Assembly: GCA_038250905.1 (NCBI GenBank)
Contig: JBBSBV010000013.1
Coordinates: 1 to 64,000 of the forward strand
Reading direction: 5' to 3'
DNA: 64,000 nucleotides
DNA from: JAENVU01 sp038250905
GTDB lineage: Bacteria; Actinomycetota; Acidimicrobiia; IMCC26256; JAENVU01
Under the pieces are notes generated by a model. That model saw only the letters and a program-made list of their open reading frames with translations, searched no databases and was not told the origin of the DNA. This document shows positions 51,508 through 60,332 of the stretch, piece by piece. The position numbers and the translations under genes are program-made. Within the stretch, counting starts at the first letter, position 1; each line of letters starts with the position of its first letter.

Positions 51508-52380
51508 GTGCGCCAGGCCATCAACGCGATCGGACGGTTCCTGCTGACGTCCGGCCTGCTGTTGCTGCTCTTCGTCGGCTACCAGTTGTGGGGCACCGGG
51601 ATCTACGAGACCCGGGCGCAGTCCGACCTCAACTCGAAGTTCCAGCAGGACCTGAAGGGGACCCGCCAGGCCCAACAGCCGGTCTCGGGAACGACGACCA
51701 CCACCACGCCGCTCCCGCCACCGCCCGAGGGCGACCCGGTCGGCATCATCCGGATCCCGAAGATCGGCCTCGACCGCACGATCGTCCAGGGCGTGACGGT
51801 GCCCGACCTGCGCAAGGGCCCGGGTCACTACCCCGACTCCCCCATGCCCGGCCAGATCGGCAACGCGGCGATCGCGGGGCACCGCACCACCTACGGCCAG
51901 CCGTTCAACCAGATCGACGAGTTGGCACCCGGCGACGAGATCACGATCATCACCTTGAACGGGACCTACCACTACAAGGTCACCCAGCAACTCGTCGTGT
52001 CGCCGCGTGAGGTCCAGGTCCTCGACCCCACGCCCGACGCCACACTCACCCTGACCACCTGCCACCCGAAGTTCTCCGCGAGTCAGCGCCTCATCGTGAA
52101 GGCGACGCTCGACGTCCAGAGCAGCCCGCCGCCCGCGAAACCGAAGTCCAACGCCGTGAAGCACCGACGCCTCGCGGTCGACGACCTCGCCGGTAAGCGT
52201 GAATCGCGGGTCCCGGTCTGGTGGTCGGGTCTGGCCGTGGCACTCGTCGGTGGTCTCTGGTGGTTCTGGTTCCACAAGCGTCCGAGCTGGTATGTGTGGG
52301 TCGCCGGCGCGATCCCGTTCCTCGCGGTCTACGCCGTCTTCTGCTTCTACATGGAGCGCGTCCTGCCCCCCGGCTTCTAG
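51508..52380 (+). CDS. Class E sortase
   Basis: The 290-residue membrane transpeptidase has an N-terminal helix (about 10-25), a Thr/Pro linker and the sortase barrel. The catalytic His is in IAGHRTTYGQPF, the Cys in LTLTTCHPKFSASQR, and the Arg closes that motif. IRIPKIGLDRTIVQGV is typical of class E. Two extra hydrophobic segments follow near the C-terminus. Class E sortases join LAXTG-type proteins to peptidoglycan; no such substrate is encoded in the window. Its stop overlaps the convergent epimerase gene. Confidence 0.9.
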   Translation: MRQAINAIGRFLLTSGLLLLLFVGYQLWGTGIYETRAQSDLNSKFQQDLKGTRQAQQPVSGTTTTTTPLPPPPEGDPVGIIRIPKIGLDRTIVQGVTVPDLRKGPGHYPDSPMPGQIGNAAIAGHRTTYGQPFNQIDELAPGDEITIITLNGTYHYKVTQQLVVSPREVQVLDPTPDATLTLTTCHPKFSASQRLIVKATLDVQSSPPPAKPKSNAVKHRRLAVDDLAGKRESRVPVWWSGLAVALVGGLWWFWFHKRPSWYVWVAGAIPFLAVYAVFCFYMERVLPPGF

Positions 52381-53390
52381 GGCTGGACCAACCCGACGGT
52401 TTCGTGCATCCCCGCGGTGAAATCCACCTGGGCGGAGAAGCCGAGGACCTCGCGGGCGCGGTCGGGGCTCGCGAACACGTGGCGGACGTCGCCGGGCCGC
52501 CAGACTCCGACCACCTGGGGTCGTGGCGCCGACGACCCGAACGCATCCGCCAGTGCATCGGCCATGTCGAGCAACCGGCGCGGTTGCCCGCTCGCCACGT
52601 TGAATGCGCCGGGCGCGTCGGCGCGTAACGCGAGCAGATTCGCGCGCGCGACGTCGCGCACGTGGACGAAGTCGCGCCACTGGCCGCCGTCCTCGAAGAC
52701 CCGCGGCGCCCGGCCGGCGGCGAGTGCGTCGGTGAAGATGGCCGAAACCCCCGCATAGGGCGTGTCGCGCGGCATCCCCGGTCCGTAGACGTTGTGGTAG
52801 CGCAGAGCGGTCACGCACACATCGGGATGTTCCCGCGCGAATGCGAACGCGAGATGCTCCTGGGCCAACTTGGTGGCCGCGTACACGTTGCGCGGATCGG
52901 TCGGCGCGGACTCGGGCACCGACTGCGGCCGGAGCGGCGCCCCGCACTCCGGGCACGGCGGCTCGAAGTTGCCGGCATCCAGATCCGATGCGATACGCGG
53001 GGCCGCGGGCACGATGCCGTGACGATCACAGCAGTAGCGCCCTTCCCCGTAGACCACCATGCTCGATGCCATCACGAACGGACCGCGGAACCTCGCGTCG
53101 TGCATCGCGGTGAGGAGCACCGCGGTGCCGAGGTCGTTGTCGGTCACGTATCCGACCGCGTCGCCGAAATCGACCCCCAGCCCGACCTTCGCCGCCTGGT
53201 GACACACCGCGTCGACGCCGACCAACGCGGCCGCGACCAACTCACGATCGGTGACGTCGCCGACCCGCGCCTGTGGATCGTCGACCACCGGATCCCGATC
53301 GAGGATCAGAACATCGTCGCCGGCGGCGCGCAGTGCCGCCGCGACGTGGGTCCCGACGAAGCCGGCACCGCCGGTGAGGAGCACCCTCAT
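52377..53390 (-). CDS. NAD-dependent sugar epimerase with zinc-ribbon-like insert
   Basis: This 337-residue extended short-chain dehydrogenase has the NAD loop TGGAGFVGTHVA and the catalytic YAATK. A cysteine-rich insert (RYCCDRHGIVP at about 130 and PPCPECGAPL at about 157) resembles that of dTDP-L-rhamnose 4-epimerases. It should modify a nucleotide sugar for the cell envelope. It is the last gene of a coupled run with a kinase, a response regulator and a GT-C protein. Confidence 0.88.
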   Translation of the reverse strand: MRVLLTGGAGFVGTHVAAALRAAGDDVLILDRDPVVDDPQARVGDVTDRELVAAALVGVDAVCHQAAKVGLGVDFGDAVGYVTDNDLGTAVLLTAMHDARFRGPFVMASSMVVYGEGRYCCDRHGIVPAAPRIASDLDAGNFEPPCPECGAPLRPQSVPESAPTDPRNVYAATKLAQEHLAFAFAREHPDVCVTALRYHNVYGPGMPRDTPYAGVSAIFTDALAAGRAPRVFEDGGQWRDFVHVRDVARANLLALRADAPGAFNVASGQPRRLLDMADALADAFGSSAPRPQVVGVWRPGDVRHVFASPDRAREVLGFSAQVDFTAGMHETVGLVQP

Positions 53391-54601
53391 ACGACGGTGT
53401 CGCGCGGGAACCGGATCGTGAACCGGGCACCGCCGTTCTCGTTGCACGCGGTGATCCGGCCGCGATGGGCCTCGACGAACCCGCGCGCGATGGCCAGCCC
53501 GAGGCCCGCACCACCGGCGGTGCGGGCCGGGTCCGACTGGTACGCGACATCGAAGATGCGATCGAGATCCGCCTCGGGCACGCCGCCCCCGGTATCGACC
53601 ACGGAGACGTACACGTGGTCGTGGTCCTCCGCTCCCGCCTCGACCATGACCGAACCGTCGCTCGGCGTGTGGCGGATCGCGTTCTCCAACACATTGCGAA
53701 GTGCGCGCAGCACCTCGGGGGTGGAGACGTTCACCTCCGGCGCGGGCCCCTCCATCCGCCCGACGAGTCGCACTCCTTTGGCATCGGCGACGGGCGCGAC
53801 CCCCGCAATCGCATCGGAGACGAGATCACCCAGCGAGACCTTCTCGAGTTGGAGCCGTAGCGCGCCCGCCTGGGTCCGACTGAGTTCGAAGAGGTCGTCG
53901 ACGAGCGCACTCAACCGCTCGGTCTCCACCCGCATCATCGAGTGGTAGCGGGCGACCGTGACCGGGTCGGCCACCACGCCGTCCTCGAGGGCCTCGACCA
54001 TGGCGCGGATCGCGGCGAGCGGGGTCCGCAGGTCGTGGGACACCCACGCCACCAACTCGCGCCGCGATTCCTCCACCGCGCGCTCGCGCCGGCGCGCGTC
54101 GTCGAGTCGCTGTTCCATCAGTTCCAGCTCGGCTGCGAGCTGGGCCAGTTCGGACGGGCCCGAGACCGGACCCACTGCGGCGGGATCGGACGAGCCGATG
54201 CGCCGGGTCGCGGCGACCAGCGTCGAACTCGAGGCGGCCAACCGACCTCCGAGCACCACCGCGGCGGTCACACCGACCGTCGCCACGGCCATCAGCACGA
54301 CCTCGATCACCGCGAGGTCGTGCTGCGCGATGAACATCTGCCGCGCCGCGGCGAAGACGCCGAGCGCGATGCTCGCCACGATCACGAGGGCGAGGACCGA
54401 GACCTGGACGGCGAAGCTGCGGCGGCGGAGGGCCGCCAGCAGCGGTAGCCCGAGCAACACCGCGATGGCCGCGGCACCGGCGGCAATGCCGACCAACTCG
54501 AAGGCATCGCGCGCGGGCATGGCGGTGATCCCAGCCACGAGCACGGTGGCGGCGAACCCGACGACTGCCACGCCTATCGCAGTGCGGACGGTCCGGGTCA
54601 T
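53387..54601 (-). CDS. OmpR-partner sensor histidine kinase
   Basis: The 404-residue kinase has several N-terminal membrane segments (about 8-28, 35-58, 66-88 and 97-120), a HAMP-like linker, a HisKA helix with AWVSHDLRTPLAAIRAM, and an HATPase with NVLENAIRHTPSDG and GGAGLGLAIARGF. There is little sequence outside the membrane, so it may sense a signal within the bilayer. It overlaps the regulator upstream and the epimerase downstream by four bases each. Confidence 0.93.
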   Translation of the reverse strand: MTRTVRTAIGVAVVGFAATVLVAGITAMPARDAFELVGIAAGAAAIAVLLGLPLLAALRRRSFAVQVSVLALVIVASIALGVFAAARQMFIAQHDLAVIEVVLMAVATVGVTAAVVLGGRLAASSSTLVAATRRIGSSDPAAVGPVSGPSELAQLAAELELMEQRLDDARRRERAVEESRRELVAWVSHDLRTPLAAIRAMVEALEDGVVADPVTVARYHSMMRVETERLSALVDDLFELSRTQAGALRLQLEKVSLGDLVSDAIAGVAPVADAKGVRLVGRMEGPAPEVNVSTPEVLRALRNVLENAIRHTPSDGSVMVEAGAEDHDHVYVSVVDTGGGVPEADLDRIFDVAYQSDPARTAGGAGLGLAIARGFVEAHRGRITACNENGGARFTIRFPRDTVV

Positions 54602-55293
54602 GGATCCCACCGGTACCCCACCCCCCAGACCGTCACCAGGTGCACAGGCGAGGAGGGCGTGACCTCGATCTTCTCCCGCAGCCGCCGCACGTGCACGGTG
54701 ACGGTCGCGGTGTCGCCGAAGCTGTACCCCCACACGCGTTCGAGAAGTTCTTCGCGCGTGAACGCGCGGCGCGGACTCCGCGCCAGGTGCACCAGGAGGT
54801 CGAACTCGCGGGCGGTGAGCGGCACCACGTCGGCGCCCATGGTCACCTGCCGGGCCGGGAGATCGATCCGCAGGTTCCCGGTCTCGAAGACCTCCACGCC
54901 GAGCCCATCGGGCACTCCGGACGCCACCGCGCGGCGCAGGACCGCGCGCACCCGCGCCGTCAGCTCGCGGGGCGAGAACGGTTTCACCACGTAGTCGTCC
55001 GCGCCGAGTTCGAGCCCGAGCACGCGATCTTCCTCGTCGCCGCGGGCGGTGAGCATGATCACCGGCACCGGCCCCCGAGCCCGCAACCGCCGGCACACCT
55101 CGAGTCCGTCGATGCCCGGCAGCATCAGGTCGAGCACCACGAGGTCGGGCCAGTCCCGCGCCGCGGCATCCAGCGCGTCCCGCCCGTCGGCGACTGACTC
55201 GACGGTGAGCCCCTCCCGTTCGAGGTAGCGCACGACGACTTCCGAGATCGTCGGGTCATCCTCGACCACGAGCACTCGTGGCGCCTGCTGCAT
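54598..55293 (-). CDS. OmpR-family response regulator
   Basis: The 231-residue regulator has a receiver (VVEDDP, LVVLDLMLPGIDG with the phospho-Asp, VKPFSPRE) and a winged-helix output (LTAREFDLLVHLARSPRRAF, VTVHVRRLREKI). It shares one base with the upstream GT-C gene (TGATG) and overlaps the kinase gene. Its targets probably include the envelope genes on both sides of the divergent promoter. Confidence 0.95.
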   Translation of the reverse strand: MQQAPRVLVVEDDPTISEVVVRYLEREGLTVESVADGRDALDAAARDWPDLVVLDLMLPGIDGLEVCRRLRARGPVPVIMLTARGDEEDRVLGLELGADDYVVKPFSPRELTARVRAVLRRAVASGVPDGLGVEVFETGNLRIDLPARQVTMGADVVPLTAREFDLLVHLARSPRRAFTREELLERVWGYSFGDTATVTVHVRRLREKIEVTPSSPVHLVTVWGVGYRWDP

Positions 55294-56642
55294 CACCAGG
55301 GCGACCGTATCGCCACTGCGAGCACGAGCGCGCCCACTGCCTGGACCGAGAGCCACGCCACCGCCGTGCGATACCGGGTGGCGAGCAGCGCCCCGGCCAC
55401 CATCACCCACGGGACGAACGGCAACCAGATGCGCTCGACCTCGGCCTTCGACATGCCACTCACGTCGGCCAGGAGCACCACCACGATGGCTGCGCCGACC
55501 AACAGCGCTACCGATCCGCGCCGCAACTTGGTGAACGCGACCACCGTGGCGGGACCGATGACGACGGCGAACGCCGCCAGATTCGCGAGGAGGAAGTAGT
55601 CGTACGGGCGCCGACTCGCCACGCCGTGGAAATAGCGAGCCCGGGTGGCGGTCAGCCCGTCCCACCACGCGAATCCGGTTCCGGCCCAGACCACGAGCAC
55701 GACTCCGACGACGACCAACGCCGCGACGATCAGCACGCGCGTCTGCCGACGCCACACCGCCACGACCGCGGGGACAACCGCCAGGAGGACGAGGCCGTAC
55801 GAGAGGAATGCGGTGGCCGCGAACAGCAGACCACCGACGACCGCGAGCGCGTCGGAACGGCGGCCGGGCTGTGATGTCGCGAGCACCAGCGCGGTGATCG
55901 CCCAGGCACTGACCCCGGCGAAGAACGGATCGCCCGAGGTCCAGGACACAGCCGCGGGCGCGAGGACCAGGAACGGCAGAGCACGCCGGGCCATGTGCTC
56001 GCCCGCGATGTCCCGGGTTGCGACCAGGACCGCGACGACGGCCGCCGCACCGCCGCTGAACACGAGGGCGGCGTTCCACCTGACACCACCGAGTCCGATG
56101 CGGTCCATGACCCACAGCACCATGACCATGCCCGGCGGATGGCCCTGGGTGTGGATGTTGTAGTCGGCGATCCGATGCGTGAAGGTGCGCAGGAAGACGT
56201 CGACGTTGCCGACCCGCGCGACGCTGTGGAGGTACTGGTCCGAGAGCAACGGATCGGTCAGGGCCGCGGTGCCGTCGACGAGCGCGAGGGTGATCGCCCA
56301 TGCGAGAGTTCCCACCACCGCTACACCGAGCAGGGTGGTCCACCGCAACCGCATGCTGAGCCACGGCAAGGCGACGACCAGCACCACAGCACACACCACC
56401 GCGGGCAACGCGGTGCGGCCCGGGCGCCAGTCGAGCACGCCGGTGAGCGGTGGCGTCTCGATCTGCAGATGGATCTTCTGCGCGAGCAACGACTCGCCCC
56501 ACCGCGAGGCCACGACGAGCAGGAGCGCGTAGAGCGACAACGCGAATCCGGAGACGACGAAGTCGGGAGGCGCGAACCGCGGCCCGGCGTCGGCGGTGCT
56601 GACGTCGGCACCGCGCGGTGATGAAACCCAGGTCCCGACCAT
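55293..56642 (-). CDS. Polytopic membrane protein, probable GT-C glycosyltransferase
   Basis: The 449-residue protein has about 11 hydrophobic segments. A long first loop contains ADYNIHTQGHPPGMVM and SDQYLHSVARVGNVDVFL, and the overall plan resembles GT-C polyprenyl-phosphate-sugar transferases. The expected Asp-Asp/Glu metal motif after TM1 is not evident, so the enzymatic call is tentative. I used the ATG at 56642. It leads the minus-strand half of the envelope locus. Confidence 0.7.
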   Translation of the reverse strand: MVGTWVSSPRGADVSTADAGPRFAPPDFVVSGFALSLYALLLVVASRWGESLLAQKIHLQIETPPLTGVLDWRPGRTALPAVVCAVVLVVALPWLSMRLRWTTLLGVAVVGTLAWAITLALVDGTAALTDPLLSDQYLHSVARVGNVDVFLRTFTHRIADYNIHTQGHPPGMVMVLWVMDRIGLGGVRWNAALVFSGGAAAVVAVLVATRDIAGEHMARRALPFLVLAPAAVSWTSGDPFFAGVSAWAITALVLATSQPGRRSDALAVVGGLLFAATAFLSYGLVLLAVVPAVVAVWRRQTRVLIVAALVVVGVVLVVWAGTGFAWWDGLTATRARYFHGVASRRPYDYFLLANLAAFAVVIGPATVVAFTKLRRGSVALLVGAAIVVVLLADVSGMSKAEVERIWLPFVPWVMVAGALLATRYRTAVAWLSVQAVGALVLAVAIRSPW

Positions 56643-56737
56643 CGTTCGAGGGTATCGGCGGTCGCTCGACCGCAGAAACGTCGTGCGACCGAGTTTCGAC
56701 TTTCGTAAGCCGCCCAGCGTTTGCACCGCGGGCGGCC

Positions 56738-57397
56738 ATGGATACGTTCGGGAGCGTGATCGACGTGATCCTTCCCGTGCTCGACGAATCGGCGGTGCTC
56801 GCGCGCGTCGTGCACTCGTTGCCCCCCGACTACCGCGCCATCGTCGTCGACAACGGATCGACCGACGACTCCGCGGTCGTCGCGGCGCGCGCGGGCGCGA
56901 CGGTGGTCTCGGAACCGAGACGGGGGTTCGGCAGTGCGTGCTGGGCGGGTCTCCAGGCCGCCACGTCCGACGTCGTCTGCTTCATGGACTGCGACGGTTC
57001 GCTCGACGGGCGTGATCTGCCACTCGTGGTCGACCCGGTCGTCACCGGGGACTCCGAACTGGTCCTCGGTGCGCGAGTGGCCGGGCGCGCGGCATGGCCC
57101 GCGCACGCCCGACTCGCGAACCGCGTCCTCGCGGGTCAGATTCGCCGGCGGACCGGGCTCGTCCTGCGTGACCTGGGACCGATGCGCGCCGCGTCGCGAA
57201 CCGGGCTCCTGGAACTCGGCATCGCCGACCGTCGGTTCGGCTGGCCGCTCGAGATGGTGGTCCTCGCCCACCGGGCCGGCTGGCACATCACCGAGGTCGA
57301 AGTCCCGTACGCAGCACGGGTCGGCAAGAGCAAGGTCACCGGGACTGTACGGGGCACGGCCCGCACCGTGCGCGACATGAGCGCGGTGCTCCGATGA
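56738..57397 (+). CDS. Family 2 glycosyltransferase
   Basis: The 219-residue GT-A enzyme has VILPVLDES, VVDNGSTDDSA and the metal-binding CFMDCDGSLD. It lacks membrane segments and resembles polyprenyl-phosphate-type or dolichol-phosphate-type transferases. The ATG at 56738 or a GTG at 56756 could be the start. Its stop overlaps the DUF2064 gene (ATGA). It begins a five-gene operon. Confidence 0.9.
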   Translation: MDTFGSVIDVILPVLDESAVLARVVHSLPPDYRAIVVDNGSTDDSAVVAARAGATVVSEPRRGFGSACWAGLQAATSDVVCFMDCDGSLDGRDLPLVVDPVVTGDSELVLGARVAGRAAWPAHARLANRVLAGQIRRRTGLVLRDLGPMRAASRTGLLELGIADRRFGWPLEMVVLAHRAGWHITEVEVPYAARVGKSKVTGTVRGTARTVRDMSAVLR

Positions 57398-58050
57398 GCG
57401 GTGCCACCGTCATCCTGCTCGCCAAGGCGCCCGTGGCCGGACGGGTCAAGACCCGACTCTGCCCTCCGTGCACACCCGACCAGGCCGCGGAGATCGCGAC
57501 AGCGGCGATGCTCGACTCGCTCGCGGCCATCATCGCGACTCCTGGCATCCGGCCGCTCGTGGCACTCGACGGCGCGCCCGGCCGGTGGCTGCCCCGGGGC
57601 GTCGACGTCGTCCCCCAGGTGGCCGGCGGGCTCGCCGACCGGCTGACCGGCGCGTTCGCGGCGGCGGCGGGGCCCGCGATCCTCATCGGCATGGACACCC
57701 CGCAGGTGACCCCGTCACGGTTGCGCCACGCGGTCGACGCGCTCCTCGAACCGGGCGTCGACGCCGTGCTCGGGCCCACGGTCGACGGCGGCTACTGGAT
57801 CATCGGGCTGCGCGCCCCCGACGCGCGCGTCTTCACCGGGATCGCCATGAGCACCGACACCACCGGTGCGGCGCAGCGCCACCGACTCGACGCCCTGGGG
57901 TTCGTCACGCGCGAACTCGCGACCGACATCGACGTCGACACCTTCGCCGACGCCCGCACCGTCGCCGCCGCGGTACCCCACACCCACTTCGCCACGGTCG
58001 TCGCCCGCATCGAGCGCGACCTCCTCGTCCCGACCGGAGACCCGACGTGA
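57394..58050 (+). CDS. DUF2064/TIGR04282-type GT-A protein
   Basis: The 218-residue nucleotidyl/glycosyltransferase-fold protein has LLAKAPVAGRVKTRLCP at the N-terminus, LIGMDTPQVTP and GPTVDGGYWIIGLRAP. It belongs to the DUF2064 group, some members of which are annotated as arsenosugar glycosyltransferases. No arsenic methylation genes are near, so that function is not assumed. It overlaps both neighbours by four bases. Confidence 0.87.
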   Translation: MSGATVILLAKAPVAGRVKTRLCPPCTPDQAAEIATAAMLDSLAAIIATPGIRPLVALDGAPGRWLPRGVDVVPQVAGGLADRLTGAFAAAAGPAILIGMDTPQVTPSRLRHAVDALLEPGVDAVLGPTVDGGYWIIGLRAPDARVFTGIAMSTDTTGAAQRHRLDALGFVTRELATDIDVDTFADARTVAAAVPHTHFATVVARIERDLLVPTGDPT

Positions 58051-58649
58051 CCGCCACCCTCATGCCCGAGTCCGCGGTCCTCCGCGACGAGTCCGGGCGC
58101 GCCTTGTACGCACCGGCCGACCGTTGGTTCGCCGCCGTCGAACCCGCCGACACGCGGGCCCTGTCCGAGGTGCGCGGCCCGGCCATCGACATCGGGTGTG
58201 GCCCGGGCCGGCACGTGCTCGCCCTCACCGAGCGCGGGATCCCGACCCTCGGCATCGACATCACCGAACGCGCCCTGTTCCACGCCCGGGCACGCAATGT
58301 GCCGGTCCTCTCCCGGTGCGTCTTCGACCCGCTCCCGGGCCTGGGCCGGTGGCGCAGCGCGCTGCTCCTCGACGGCAACCTGGGCATCGGGGGCAATCCG
58401 CTCCTGCTGCTCCAGCGGGTCCACGAGATCCTGGCGCCCGGCGGTGAAGTGCTCGTCGAACTCGACGCTCCGGGCCAGGGTGTCGCGCGCCGCCGGGTGA
58501 GATTCGAGATCGATGAGACCGCCGGACCCTGGTTCGACTGGGCCAGTGTGGACATCGACGGTCTTCCCGAACTCGCCGGCGCCTCGGACCTGCGGACCCG
58601 TCGCGTCTGGTGTGACGAAGGCCGCTGGTTCGCGTGGCTCGGTCGATGA
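58047..58649 (+). CDS. Class I SAM-dependent methyltransferase
   Basis: The 200-residue protein has motif I AIDIGCGPGRHVLAL and the acidic ribose-binding loop GIDITERAL. LAPGGEVLVELD is the usual post-motif strand. The acceptor is unknown. A GTG at 58047 overlaps the DUF2064 stop, so it belongs to the envelope operon. Confidence 0.9.
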   Translation: MTATLMPESAVLRDESGRALYAPADRWFAAVEPADTRALSEVRGPAIDIGCGPGRHVLALTERGIPTLGIDITERALFHARARNVPVLSRCVFDPLPGLGRWRSALLLDGNLGIGGNPLLLLQRVHEILAPGGEVLVELDAPGQGVARRRVRFEIDETAGPWFDWASVDIDGLPELAGASDLRTRRVWCDEGRWFAWLGR

Positions 58650-58662
58650 ACGAACGGCGCAC

Positions 58663-59835
58663 ATGAAGGTCTTCGAACGCGTCCGCCCGCCGCAGGTCGG
58701 TCCGTTCCGCGACGGTGCGTTCACCAGCCCGGCCCGATCGGAGCGCACCGCCGCGATCCTCGGGATCGCACTCGGCGTGAGCTTCTTCACGTGCTTCGCG
58801 ACCGGCATCTACTCGCACCTCGCGCAGCACCCACCGTCGTGGTTCCACCTCTCGGCCCGACCCGCCGGCCTCTACCGCGTGACCCAGGGCCTCCACGTCG
58901 CCACCGGCATCGCGTCGATCCCGCTGCTGCTCGCCAAACTCTGGACCGTCTTCCCGAAGCTGTTCGCCTGGCCGCCGTTCCACGGGGTCGCGTCGGCGCT
59001 CGAACGGCTGAGCCTGCTCCCGCTCGTCGGTGGCGCCGTGTTCCAACTCTTCACCGGCGTCGCCAACATCAACCTCTGGTACCCGTGGCCGTTCAACTTC
59101 CCGATCGCGCACTACTGGGTGGCCTGGATCACGATGGGTGCGTTGGTCGTACACATCGGGGCCAAGATCTCGGTGACCCGCGCCGCGCTCCGCCGCCAGC
59201 ACGTCGAGGCGCCCATCTCCGACGAGCACCCCGCGGGGATGAGCCGCCGGCAGCTGCTCGCCACCGCGTTCGGGGCGAGCGGACTCGTGACCCTCGCGAC
59301 CATCGGCCAGACGTATTCACCGCTGCGCAAGCTGGCCCTCCTCGCCCCTCGGCGGCCCGACACCGGGCCTCAAGGGTTCCCCGTGAACCGCACCGCACGC
59401 GCCGCGGGTGTGACCGGGACGGCACAGGCCGGCGACTACCGGCTCGAGATCCGCGGACACGGCATCCCACAGCCCGTGACGCTCGACCTCACACAACTCC
59501 GCGCGTTGCCCCAACACCGAGCGACGCTGCCAATCGCGTGCGTCGAGGGTTGGAGCGCGAGTCGCGAATGGGAGGGCATCCGACTCCGCGACCTCCTGAC
59601 CCATGCGGGCGTGCCCGACACGCGCCCGGTCCGCATCGAGTCGCTGCAACAACATCGGTCGTACCGCACGAGCACCATCGACGCCGATCAGGTCGGTGAC
59701 CCTGACACGCTGCTCGCGATGAAGGTGAACGGCGAGACACTCGCGCTCGACCACGGATACCCGCTCCGACTCATCGCACCGAACCGACCCGGCGTCATGC
59801 AGACGAAATGGGTGGCGCGGGTGGTGGTCCTGTGA
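58663..59835 (+). CDS. Fusion of heme-b-type membrane domain and sulfite-oxidase-like molybdenum domain
   Basis: The 390-residue protein has four membrane helices in residues 28-168. Histidines suited to bind heme are His78 (GLHVATG), His150 (AHYWVAW) and His164 (LVVHIGAK). Residues 193-215 read MSRRQLLATAFGASGLVTL, a twin-arginine-like segment forming a fifth helix. Residues about 235-390 are a molybdopterin domain with Cys293 in IACVEGWSASREW. The layout is that of MsrQ/YedZ joined to MsrP/YedY, so an outward-facing reductase or oxidase fed through heme is likely. It lies 13 bases after the methyltransferase gene. Confidence 0.85.
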   Translation: MKVFERVRPPQVGPFRDGAFTSPARSERTAAILGIALGVSFFTCFATGIYSHLAQHPPSWFHLSARPAGLYRVTQGLHVATGIASIPLLLAKLWTVFPKLFAWPPFHGVASALERLSLLPLVGGAVFQLFTGVANINLWYPWPFNFPIAHYWVAWITMGALVVHIGAKISVTRAALRRQHVEAPISDEHPAGMSRRQLLATAFGASGLVTLATIGQTYSPLRKLALLAPRRPDTGPQGFPVNRTARAAGVTGTAQAGDYRLEIRGHGIPQPVTLDLTQLRALPQHRATLPIACVEGWSASREWEGIRLRDLLTHAGVPDTRPVRIESLQQHRSYRTSTIDADQVGDPDTLLAMKVNGETLALDHGYPLRLIAPNRPGVMQTKWVARVVVL

Positions 59836-60323
59836 CCGCCGCCGCGGACCGCGCCGCGCCGACGCCGCCGACGGAACGAGCCGGCGTGACCTTCTGGATC
59901 GCGTTCGTCATCGGCGCCGGCGTCATGGCGTACGGCATCCGGGGCTTGGTCACGGACCTCGAGGATTCGTCGGTCGAGGTCGCCAAGTGGGTCATCGGTG
60001 CCGACCTCCTCCACGACCTCGTCCTCGCACCGATCGCGGTCGCCGTCGGGTGGACGATCAACCGGATCGTGCCCAGCCGCTGGCGGGCGCCGCTCCAAGC
60101 GGGGCTCGCGGCCACCGGCGTCACCCTGCTGCTCGGTTGGCCGGGCTGGCGTGGCTACGGACGCCACCTGGTGCCGGACAACCCCTCGGTCCAACCCCTC
60201 GACTACACGACCGCGATCCTCACGGTCCTCGCGGTCATCTGGACGGCGGCCCTGATCTGGCTCGGGCTCCGGCTCGCAGGTGATCGGCGCGCCGCGAAGG
60301 CGGCTCGCTCGTCCGCCCGATGA
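59832..60323 (+). CDS. Small integral membrane protein, function unknown
   Basis: The 163-residue protein has four hydrophobic segments: FWIAFVIGAGVMAYGI, LVLAPIAVAVGWTI, APLQAGLAATGVTLLL and AILTVLAVIWTAALIWLGL. No motif was recognised. A GTG at 59832 overlaps the stop of the fusion oxidoreductase (GTGA), so it may be an accessory subunit of that enzyme. It is the last gene of the operon. Confidence 0.78.
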   Translation: MTAAADRAAPTPPTERAGVTFWIAFVIGAGVMAYGIRGLVTDLEDSSVEVAKWVIGADLLHDLVLAPIAVAVGWTINRIVPSRWRAPLQAGLAATGVTLLLGWPGWRGYGRHLVPDNPSVQPLDYTTAILTVLAVIWTAALIWLGLRLAGDRRAAKAARSSAR

Positions 60324-60332
60324 CGCCCGAGA

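Noticed and set aside
57394..58050. Arsenosugar biosynthesis
   Set aside because: The DUF2064/TIGR04282 name suggests it, but no arsenic methyltransferase or arsenosugar radical SAM gene is nearby.
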